From Bradymonadales bacterium (GTDB lineage: Bacteria; Myxococcota_A; Bradymonadia; JAFGEP01): a stretch of DNA of 64,000 bases. Where the stretch lies: the NCBI GenBank assembly GCA_016931535.1, contig JAFGEP010000162.1, positions 1 through 64,000 of the forward strand, written 5' to 3'. A model generated the notes under the pieces. The model had not been told where the DNA came from. It was given only the letters and a program-made list of their open reading frames with translations, and searched no databases. The first letter of the stretch is position 1. Every line of letters starts with the position of its first letter. The translations under genes and the position numbers were made by a program. Shown one piece after another: positions 17,069 to 24,867 of the stretch.

Positions 17069-18523
17069 TTATTCAGTGATGGAGCCGATGAACAGAACCA
17101 GGAGGTCGGCGTCGATCAGGCCTCTGGCGGCCTCCTCGGCCAGCACCCCGATCGCCGCCTGGTGGGACATGGCGGGTTTGTAGGGCCGGTCGTGGGCGGT
17201 CAGCGCGTCGTAGATGTCGGCGATGGCCATGATCCGCGATCCGAGCGGGATCTGGTCTCCTCGCAGCGCCTGGGGATATCCGTTTCCATCCAGCCGCTCG
17301 TGGTGGGCGTGGGCGATCTCCGGGATCCTGCACAGGTTCTTGGTCCAGGGGATGGAGCGCAGATACCTAAAGGTGTGGACCACGTGGTGCTCCATCTCCT
17401 GTCGCTCATCGGCCGCCAGCGAGCCGCGGGGGATGGAGAGAAGCTCGATCTCGCGCTCGGTCAGCAGCGGTTCCATTCCCTGCTCGGCCGGAACCTGCAG
17501 CCCGCCGATCTGGCGCAGTCTCTCGCAGGTGTCCTCTTCCTGCCGAAGCTCCGGGCGGTTGCATCGCTCGATGAAGCGCCAGCTCTGGTCGAGCAGATCC
17601 AGCTGAGCGCGTAGATCGCGCTCTCCCTCGTCCGGTGGCGCCTCCGCCGCTCGTCCGGCTTCGCGGATTTCCGCCCGGCGGCGGTAGTGGTCGCGCTCCA
17701 GACCGGCGCGGGCCAGGGCGAAGCGAAGACGCAACTGCTCGATCTGCCAGGGCTGCAGCTTGTTCTCCTTGACCAGCACCGCTTCGGGTACCCCCACCTT
17801 GCCAAAATCGTGCAGCAGGGCGGCATAGCGAAGCTCGCGCAGATCCTGCGGGGAGAACCGGACCTCGGCATAGGGGCCGCTCTCCGCCCGATTCACCGCC
17901 TCGGCCAGCGCCACCGACAGGCGAGCCACCCGCTCCGAATGACCGGAAGTGACCGGATCGCGAGCCTCGATGGCGGTCACCGAGGCCCGGATGAAGCTCT
18001 CGAACAGCACCTCGATCGCCTCGTGGAGCATGGCGTTTTGAATGGCCGAGGCGGCCTGGCCGCCCAGGGCCATCAGCAGCTCCTCGTCCTCGGCGTCGAA
18101 GGGCCGTTCGTCCAGCCGGTTCAACGCCTGGATGACGCCCACCACGTCGCCACGCGTTCCCCGCATGGGAGCGGCCAGGATCGAGCCGGTCCGGTAGCCG
18201 GTGACCTCGTCCACCGCCCGATCGAACCGGTCATCCTGGTAGGCGTCGGCGATGTTGACGACCTGGTTGTGAAGAGCCACCGTCCCGGCGATCCCCTGTC
18301 CCAGCGGAAGGCGGATCTCGCGGGTCTCCAACCCCTGGGCGAGACGGGACCACAAGGTGTCGCTATCCGGGTCCAGGACGTAAATGGTACATCGGTCGGC
18401 ATCGACCACCTGCTTGGCCTCCAACAGGATGAGGGCCAGCAGGGCGTCCAGGTCGGTCTGGACGGTCATCGCCTTGGCGACCTCCAGGATGGAGGTGAGC
18501 TTTTCGAGGCGTCGGGAGAGCAT
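17069..18523 (-). CDS. GAF/HD-GYP cyclic-di-GMP phosphodiesterase-like protein
   Basis: 484 residues, cytoplasmic. GAF domain at about 18-165, then HD-GYP: SGHSERV (H195), LLHDFGK (H238, D239), HHVVHTFRYL, HAHHERLDGNGYP (H407, H408, GYP motif at 415-417) and MAIADIYDAL. An Arg/Glu-rich insert of about 100 residues (about 255-355) separates the two halves and is unusual for the family. All metal ligands look intact, so hydrolysis of c-di-GMP (or cGAMP) is plausible, modulated by a GAF ligand. It lies just upstream of the kinase operon and on the same strand, 294 bp away, so it may be co-regulated. Confidence 0.9.
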   Translation of the reverse strand: MLSRRLEKLTSILEVAKAMTVQTDLDALLALILLEAKQVVDADRCTIYVLDPDSDTLWSRLAQGLETREIRLPLGQGIAGTVALHNQVVNIADAYQDDRFDRAVDEVTGYRTGSILAAPMRGTRGDVVGVIQALNRLDERPFDAEDEELLMALGGQAASAIQNAMLHEAIEVLFESFIRASVTAIEARDPVTSGHSERVARLSVALAEAVNRAESGPYAEVRFSPQDLRELRYAALLHDFGKVGVPEAVLVKENKLQPWQIEQLRLRFALARAGLERDHYRRRAEIREAGRAAEAPPDEGERDLRAQLDLLDQSWRFIERCNRPELRQEEDTCERLRQIGGLQVPAEQGMEPLLTEREIELLSIPRGSLAADERQEMEHHVVHTFRYLRSIPWTKNLCRIPEIAHAHHERLDGNGYPQALRGDQIPLGSRIMAIADIYDALTAHDRPYKPAMSHQAAIGVLAEEAARGLIDADLLVLFIGSITE

Positions 18524-18604
18524 CGTCGACGAGCCCGGTGCGCAAGAGTGGGATGAAGTGTATCTCCAGGCAAAGCCCGCCTGTCAACCCCGAACGGTTG
18601 TGAT

Positions 18605-18630
18605 CCTGTCGCGTTGATGGAAGCGACAGG
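18605..18630. terminator. 8-bp inverted repeat between surface lipoprotein and HD-GYP genes
   Basis: CCTGTCGC and GCGACAGG pair perfectly across a ten-base loop. The site lies 3' of the minus-strand lipoprotein gene and 5' of the HD-GYP gene. No T-tract follows, so termination is only one possibility. The nearby 18695-18780 segment (CTCCCCCCGGGAGAGG then GTGAGGGAGC) resembles a widespread GC-rich spacer repeat. Confidence 0.35.
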
Positions 18631-18793
18631 AGTACGCCGATCCGTTCGATCGACCACGGTCTAGACGACCAACCAGGTTGCTGCACCGGACTGGACCGGG
18701 GCAACCACTCGATTCCCTTCTCCCCCCGGGAGAGGCGGCGCAGCCGCCCGCAGTCGGATGCGCCGGGTGAGGGAGCGCCGGTGGCGGTCCGGC

Positions 18794-21700
18794 CTACTCC
18801 ACCACCACGAACGGGTTGCCCACCAGGACCTCCATCCGGCCGCCCCGCTGGGCCACCGACTGGATGCACTTGAGGTGTGCCGAGCCCAGGTAGTCGCCCC
18901 GGGACAGCTCGCTGAAGGTGCGGTTGAAGTTGGTGGGGTAGAGGCCGCCCGTCAGCACCGCCTGGTTGATGGAGCTGCCGAAGGGGTAGGCCAGCACCCC
19001 CGCCGTCGCCGGATTCGAGTTGAACTGGTTGAAGCTGCAGCCCTGGACCGTCACGATCAGGGCGCCCCGGGTGAACGCCTCCACCTCCCAGGGGCTGGTG
19101 AAGTGCTGGTCGCCGCCAAACCACTGGCCGCCCTCGTTGGCGTGGGTCATGATGTTGCAGATCTCGAAGGCCTCGCTGTTCCAGACATAGGCGTAGCGGG
19201 AGAAGTCCACCTCGACGGCGTCGGGCGGTGCCCGCAGCACCCTCGTATGTAGCTCGGTCGGGATGCTCCGGCCACGGGCGTCTACGTCGCGACCGTAGTG
19301 ATCCACATCCTCCAGGCGGTAGAAGCTGCCATCCTCGGGCGACAGCCCCTGGATGTCCAGGTTGTGCCAGTAGTACTGGTGGTCGAGGTCGTAGTACATG
19401 ACCGCCCGGTCCTCGATCTCGAAGGTCAGGCCATCGGTGTAGTACTGGTGGGTCTTGTTCAAAAACTCGATGAGCACCGCCGCCTGCTGGGCGAGCTGGT
19501 CCTCCCCCGCTGGGTCGCGCGCCACGTTGGGGTACATCCAACCGCTCCAGACCTCGGCTCCCTCGAACACCCCGTCGTCGATCGGGATCAGTCCGTTGAG
19601 ATTCCAGCTATCATCTCCATGCAGAAACCTTCCATCCAGGTCCTCGTAGAAAAAGGAGTAGATGGCACCCGTGCCCTCCCATTCCACAAAGGGCACCTGT
19701 CCCACGAAGGTCACCCCGGCGATTCCGTCATCCAGGTAGATGGCGCGCACGAGCTCGCGAACCGCCCAGGGGTCCATTTGAGCCAGCTCCAAAACCGGCT
19801 CGATGTTCAGCATGACCTGCAGGGCGGCCTCCACGTCCTCCTGGAAGGTGTCGAGCTGGCTTTGAATCAGGGCGTAGAGGGCCGCATCGAGCATCACCAA
19901 AGCCCGCTCCTCCTCCACCACTTTTACCGTGATCTCATCGGTTCCGATGGAGTAGTCGCTGAACTCGAAGCTGGCCTCCAGCGTGACATCACCTTCCGAT
20001 ACCCCGGTGATCTCGATTCCGTCGATCGACACCGCTCCGTCTGCCGAGACGACCTCCCAATCGACCAGCGAGGCGATGTCCCGGTAGCCACTCAGGCTGG
20101 TGCACAGGGCGTTGACATGCAGCGGATAGCTCTTGCCGATCGCAATGTAGGGGAGCGGTCCCACCTCGATCTCGGTCGTGGGGTCGTACTCCAGCGCACC
20201 GAGGTATTCCGCCATGATCTGATGGGGCGCGGCGGAACCGGACCGGATATCCAGGCGATCCAGGTGGAGCTGCTTGGCCCCCTCCAGGCCACCCCCCAAG
20301 GTCAGATGGTCCAGGAAAAATCCGGGGACAAAGGACCTGTTCTCCCGTCCCGTCTGCCAGCCGTTGAGGTACAGCCGCGCGCTGCCATCTTCCCAGGTGG
20401 CGGCGACGTGCGTCCACACGCCGGGCTCGATGGTGACGAAGTCGGCCACCCCGTTCTCCTCGGTGCCGACCTCGTAGCGGAAGAACCCGTTGGGATCGAT
20501 GGAGAACCGGATGTACCCCCTGTCATACCCGCCGAACCGAAGAAACTGGTAGATCTCCTTGTTGTACTCGGGGATGCGGAACCAGAAGGACACCGTGCCG
20601 CTGGCCGCCGACAGGGGCTCGTCCAGGGTGTAGTGGATGCTGCTGGCCCCATCGATGGAGAGCGCCTTGCCCGATATCCCTTCGACATAGGACAGCGCCG
20701 GCAGTTCTCCCACCACGTATCCGATGTCGGGATCGACGGTCAGCTCGATCGTCTCCTCGAGCTCGGCCGACAGGGAGATCAGCTCGGTCATAGCCAGGTA
20801 GTCCCGCACCTCCACCGAGATGTAGATCGGGTTGCCAAAGGGGCCGACGACCTCGTGGACCATCTGCAGCTCGAGGTCGTAGTGGCCTTCTGGCACCGGC
20901 TCTCCCTCATCGGTCGAGGCGGTCACCGTAACCGGCAGGTACCGAAACCCCTCCGGTTCGATCGGCTCGGTCAACGGCCACAGCTCCTGTCGAACGACCC
21001 CTCCCCCTTCAGACAAGTGCAGCTCAGCCTTCAGCCAGACCTCGCCGGCGGCCCATTCGAATATCCCCTGGTTCTGAACCAGCACCTCGTCCTCGATGGT
21101 CTCCCCGGGCAGCAGCAGCGAAAACCTCGTCGGCCAGCGTGACAGCTCCGCCCCGAACTCCGGAGGCCTGGATGGGACCAGGGTCCTGGGGGTGTACCAG
21201 AAGAGCTTGGCCACCGCCCCACAATCGTTCTCGTAATACTGCATGCGCAGGTGGTGGGTGCCCGGATCCAGCGCGACCGCCGCCTGGTTCCACTCGGGAG
21301 CCTGGTTCTCCCAGTCGTCGATCACCTGCTGATCGTCCACCCATAGCCGGACCCCATCGTCGGTGTAGGTGTAGAAGACCACCTCGCCCGGATAGGGGAC
21401 GCAGACGGTCCGGGTCCACTCGATCGAGAAATGGTCCGGATCTGTGATGTCGGGATGCGGCAGCCCTTCGCCGAACTCGAAGTCGATGAAGGGATCGTAA
21501 CGGGTGCCCACGAACTTGTGCTCGCTCAAGTACTCATCGTCATAGTAGTAGCCGGTGAAGGCCTCGTCCTGGGTGCAGTTGACCGCAATCTCGATCTCGT
21601 CCGAGGCGCTGTCTCCGTTGGCATCGGTCACGGTGCAGCCGGCAAAGAAGGTCCCCGGTCCCAGGTAGCTATGGGATGGGTCTGGTTCCTCCGAGCTGCT

Positions 21701-23356
21701 CCAGTCTCCGAAATCCCAGTGAACCGAGAGCGGCTGGTTACCGCCCGAGGCTCCTGCCACAAAGGAAACATCCAGCGGCACATCCCCGCTGACCGGATCG
21801 GCAGAGATCGACAGGACCGGCATCGTATCCACCTCCACGTCGATCAGGACCTCGTCGGCGTCCCGATCGCCATCGGCGTCGGTCACCGTGAGCTCGACCA
21901 GGGTCTGGCCGCCGGCAAAGGTGTGGACCACCTCCGGGGTGACAGCGTCGGCCGTCCCGTCCCCGTCGAAATCCCAGGCATAGCCAAGCGGCAGGTTGCC
22001 CCCCTCGACAACGGCGGAGAAGGCCACCTCCAACGGCTCGATGCCGCTGGTCGGACCGGCCTCGATCTGGGCAGACACCCCCACATCCGTTTCGACCTCG
22101 ATCCAGATGTCGTCGGACGCCTCGTCGCCGTTGGCATCGGCGATCTGCAGGGTGACCTGGTGGCTCCCGGCCGAAAAGGTATGCTTGTCGTGAGCCAGCG
22201 CACTGTCGGCGGTGCCATCGCCATCGAAGTCCCAGGCGTACTGGAAGGGAGGGTTGCCGCTGTCGACGGCCGATGAGAACAGGACCATCAGCGGCTCGAT
22301 ACCGGCCCAGGCGTCAGCGGCGATGGTGACCTGCGGTTGACTGTCGACCTGGACCGCGACGGTTGTTTCATCGGAACCGGAAAACCCCCGGGCGTCGGTG
22401 ACGGTCAGAGAGATCGCGTGATCTCCGGCACTGAAGGTATAGCCGAAGGCCGCCGAGGTCGAGGCCGGGCTTACGTCTCCGTCGAACTCCCAGAAGTAGG
22501 TATAGGGCGCGGTGCCGCCAACCACGTCGGCCGAAAACTGGACATCGAGGGGAGCCACCCCGACGGGAGGATCCGCCAGGATCCGGACCACCGGCAGCTC
22601 GGCCGAGACCACGCGGATGCTGGTCTGCCCGCTGGCCTCCTGCGCCAGGGCGTCGGTCACGACGACCTCGACCTGGTAGGTGCCGATCTCCGGGTAGATA
22701 TGAACAACCTCGGCGGTATCGGCGGTCCCGCCATCTCCCAGTTCCCAGTCGTAGAGAAAGGGGGCGAGACCGCCCTCCAGCTCGACCGACAAGGTGGACT
22801 CCAGCGGCGGGTGGCCGACTGGCGGCCAAGCGACGATCTCGGCAGACAACGGCGAGACCGCAGTCACCTGCAGGCTGTCTTCGGCCACCGCTCCCGCCGG
22901 GCTGACGGCGGTCAACCAGACCGTAAACTTGCCCGCCTCGGTGTACTCGTGGGTGGGCGAAGCTGCCGTGCCGATCGTTCCATCGCCGAAGTTCCACCGA
23001 TAGGTCGCCGTGGTGGCCCCCTCCAGGTCGGCGGTGAGCTCGACAGTCAGCGGGACGATGCCCTGGGAGATGTCCGCCGAGATGGAGACCAGAAAGGGCA
23101 CCGGTTGGAGGTCGGCATCCTGAGTCGGATCACCCGGAAGGTCCTCGGGCGGCTGATCGAGGAGATCCACCCACGCGTCACTCTGGTCAAGCGCCTGGTC
23201 GACCGGATCGGATCCCAGGTCACCCGGGTCGTCGCCGAGATCTCCGGCATCGCCAGCCTGGTCCGCCAGGTCGAGATCTACCCATTCGTCCCCGTTGCAG
23301 CCCGCCAGGAGCAGCCCTGTCAGGAGCAGGAAAACTAGAGCGTGTTGCAGGTTCAT
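18794..23356 (-). CDS. Giant surface lipoprotein: six PKD domains, PA14, LamG, C-terminal gingipain-like (C25) domain
   Basis: 1520 residues. Lipobox LLLAGC (C20), then an Asp-rich linker to about 85. Six PKD domains follow (about 88-590; WNFGDG, WELGDG, WEFDGD, two WDFDGDG, WDFGD). A PA14 carbohydrate-binding-like domain (about 595-725) has FYTYTDDGVRLWVDD and TWxQ-like strands. A LamG/concanavalin domain lies at about 895-1040, then a Big2-like segment to about 1150. The last ~350 residues look like a caspase-fold peptidase of the C25/gingipain type: H1405 in MTHANEGGQWFGG, C1440 in VTVQGCSFNQF, and a terminal VLVGNPFVVV in place of the usual L-x-G-D-P. His and Cys are 35 apart, close to gingipains. 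Cell-surface adhesion plus self- or substrate-processing is inferred. Confidence 0.85.
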   Translation of the reverse strand: MNLQHALVFLLLTGLLLAGCNGDEWVDLDLADQAGDAGDLGDDPGDLGSDPVDQALDQSDAWVDLLDQPPEDLPGDPTQDADLQPVPFLVSISADISQGIVPLTVELTADLEGATTATYRWNFGDGTIGTAASPTHEYTEAGKFTVWLTAVSPAGAVAEDSLQVTAVSPLSAEIVAWPPVGHPPLESTLSVELEGGLAPFLYDWELGDGGTADTAEVVHIYPEIGTYQVEVVVTDALAQEASGQTSIRVVSAELPVVRILADPPVGVAPLDVQFSADVVGGTAPYTYFWEFDGDVSPASTSAAFGYTFSAGDHAISLTVTDARGFSGSDETTVAVQVDSQPQVTIAADAWAGIEPLMVLFSSAVDSGNPPFQYAWDFDGDGTADSALAHDKHTFSAGSHQVTLQIADANGDEASDDIWIEVETDVGVSAQIEAGPTSGIEPLEVAFSAVVEGGNLPLGYAWDFDGDGTADAVTPEVVHTFAGGQTLVELTVTDADGDRDADEVLIDVEVDTMPVLSISADPVSGDVPLDVSFVAGASGGNQPLSVHWDFGDWSSSEEPDPSHSYLGPGTFFAGCTVTDANGDSASDEIEIAVNCTQDEAFTGYYYDDEYLSEHKFVGTRYDPFIDFEFGEGLPHPDITDPDHFSIEWTRTVCVPYPGEVVFYTYTDDGVRLWVDDQQVIDDWENQAPEWNQAAVALDPGTHHLRMQYYENDCGAVAKLFWYTPRTLVPSRPPEFGAELSRWPTRFSLLLPGETIEDEVLVQNQGIFEWAAGEVWLKAELHLSEGGGVVRQELWPLTEPIEPEGFRYLPVTVTASTDEGEPVPEGHYDLELQMVHEVVGPFGNPIYISVEVRDYLAMTELISLSAELEETIELTVDPDIGYVVGELPALSYVEGISGKALSIDGASSIHYTLDEPLSAASGTVSFWFRIPEYNKEIYQFLRFGGYDRGYIRFSIDPNGFFRYEVGTEENGVADFVTIEPGVWTHVAATWEDGSARLYLNGWQTGRENRSFVPGFFLDHLTLGGGLEGAKQLHLDRLDIRSGSAAPHQIMAEYLGALEYDPTTEIEVGPLPYIAIGKSYPLHVNALCTSLSGYRDIASLVDWEVVSADGAVSIDGIEITGVSEGDVTLEASFEFSDYSIGTDEITVKVVEEERALVMLDAALYALIQSQLDTFQEDVEAALQVMLNIEPVLELAQMDPWAVRELVRAIYLDDGIAGVTFVGQVPFVEWEGTGAIYSFFYEDLDGRFLHGDDSWNLNGLIPIDDGVFEGAEVWSGWMYPNVARDPAGEDQLAQQAAVLIEFLNKTHQYYTDGLTFEIEDRAVMYYDLDHQYYWHNLDIQGLSPEDGSFYRLEDVDHYGRDVDARGRSIPTELHTRVLRAPPDAVEVDFSRYAYVWNSEAFEICNIMTHANEGGQWFGGDQHFTSPWEVEAFTRGALIVTVQGCSFNQFNSNPATAGVLAYPFGSSINQAVLTGGLYPTNFNRTFSELSRGDYLGSAHLKCIQSVAQRGGRMEVLVGNPFVVVE

Positions 23357-23517
23357 CGCATCTCCTTTGTTGTAACCGGTGGCTGACCGTTTCCTGTAGA
23401 CCGGCGGACCGGAGACTCCAAGAAAGTTCCGGTGGATTGTCTATGGGCTTGCGTATCGTGCTATCATACCATGCCTTTTCGCACATCAAGGATCCTGCCA
23501 AACGGGTCCCATCGGGC

Positions 23518-24750
23518 CTAGATCACCATCCACCAGGGCACCGCCAGAACACCCGGAGAGAGCCACTCCAGCTCTCGACCGCAGTGAAGCAGCAAGCCCG
23601 TCCGGCAGCTCTCACCGTACTCCTGGCGAAAAGTCACCAGGTGGCGGGTATCCGCCACAACCGGCCTCCGGGTGGCCTTGACCTCGATTGGCAAGAGCTG
23701 GTCGGCGCATTCCACCACAAAATCCACCTCCTCCCCCAGAACCGTACGCCAGTACATGATCGAGGGAGGATCGAAACGGGAATCCCTCCAGGCCAGCAGG
23801 TCGGCCAGAACCAGGTTCTCCAGATGCGCGCCGACAGGTTCGGGCTCACCGGCCAGATGCAGAGCCAGACCGGTGTCAGTCCAGTACAGCTTGGGGGACT
23901 TCACCAAACGCTTGGTGCGGTTTCGGGAGAAGGACGGCAGACGAACGATCTGGTAGGAGGTCTCCAGCAGGTTCAGATAGCGATGCACCGTGGGTTGGGG
24001 CAGGCCGATGTCGCGTCCCAGCTCGGTCTGGTTGAGTAGCTGGCCAAGCCGCAGGCTGGCCGCCCGCATGAGGTTGCGAAAATCGACCAGGGCGCTGATG
24101 GCCGATAGCTCCTGGAGGTCCCGCTCCAGGTAGGTGCGGGTATATCCACTGAACCACAAGGACCGGCTTTCGGAATCAGTCAGCTCGTGGGCCGGTGTAG
24201 GATAGCCACCCCGTCGAGCCAGAACCCGCCAGTCCTCCGGCGGACCCACCTCCCCTTCCTGGCGGAGCAGATCAAGCCACTGGTCGTCCTTGGAGGTCAG
24301 CAGTCTGTTCCAGGCTCCACAGCGACCCAACCCTAGCTGCTCCCGCCGGGTCATGGGCCACAAAGTCAGGTAGATGGCTCTACCTGCCAGCGACTCCGAG
24401 ACCTGCCTCATCAAGAGCAGGTTGGCGGAGCCGGTAAGGACGTATCTACCTGGCCGCTTCTCCTCGTCCACGGCCCGCTTGACTGCTAATAACAGGTCGG
24501 GCGAGCGCTGTACCTCGTCCAGGGTCATCCGTTCCGATCGACGGATCAGGTCGTCCGGTGCAGTCTGGGCTTGTCCGAGCACATCGAGGTCATCCAGGGT
24601 GCGGTAGCTCCGCTCACCAAGGAGCAGCTTCTGGACGAGAGTGGTTTTCCCGGTTTGGCGAGCCCCGGTCACCACCACCACGGGCAGGGTACGGCAGGCC
24701 TGAGCCAGCGGTTCCGCGAGCAAACGAGGAAGCGTCGTCGATTCATTCAT
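23518..24750 (-). CDS. AAA ATPase with DUF4143 (COG1373 family)
   Basis: About 410 residues. M7 at 24750 is preferred to the ATG at 24768 because the latter lies inside a palindrome that would otherwise be a proper upstream operator. Walker A GARQTGKTT, Walker B MTLDEVQRSPD, sensor LTGSANLLLM, arginine-rich LERDLQELSAI, and a DUF4143 C-terminal region ending in a nuclease-like VDFVVE...LPIEVKA. This family is abundant, patchily distributed and of unknown function, often near mobile or defence genes. It is a single-gene unit, like its distant relative at 476-1873. Confidence 0.88.
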   Translation of the reverse strand: MNESTTLPRLLAEPLAQACRTLPVVVVTGARQTGKTTLVQKLLLGERSYRTLDDLDVLGQAQTAPDDLIRRSERMTLDEVQRSPDLLLAVKRAVDEEKRPGRYVLTGSANLLLMRQVSESLAGRAIYLTLWPMTRREQLGLGRCGAWNRLLTSKDDQWLDLLRQEGEVGPPEDWRVLARRGGYPTPAHELTDSESRSLWFSGYTRTYLERDLQELSAISALVDFRNLMRAASLRLGQLLNQTELGRDIGLPQPTVHRYLNLLETSYQIVRLPSFSRNRTKRLVKSPKLYWTDTGLALHLAGEPEPVGAHLENLVLADLLAWRDSRFDPPSIMYWRTVLGEEVDFVVECADQLLPIEVKATRRPVVADTRHLVTFRQEYGESCRTGLLLHCGRELEWLSPGVLAVPWWMVI

Positions 24751-24752
24751 GG

Positions 24753-24773
24753 CATGAATGGATATCATTCATG
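24753..24773. promoter_or_regulatory. Palindrome overlapping the start region of the DUF4143 ATPase
   Basis: CATGAATG and CATTCATG are 8-bp inverted repeats around GATAT. The site ends 2 bp before the preferred start at 24750 and overlaps the alternative start at 24768. Further ATTCAT copies flank it (24741-24750). Binding there would block translation start or transcription, consistent with autorepression. Confidence 0.55.
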
Positions 24774-24867
24774 ACGCGAATGGTCAAGCGCGCCAGGCCG
24801 CCAGACCCTTCCTCCACCATGATCCAAAAGCCCTTGAACCTTTGCGATCGACCGGACCTTCGACCAC

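Noticed and set aside
19298..21142. 614-residue plus-strand frame
   Set aside because: Antisense of the PKD/PA14/LamG lipoprotein; no domain, Val/His/Gly-biased shadow composition.
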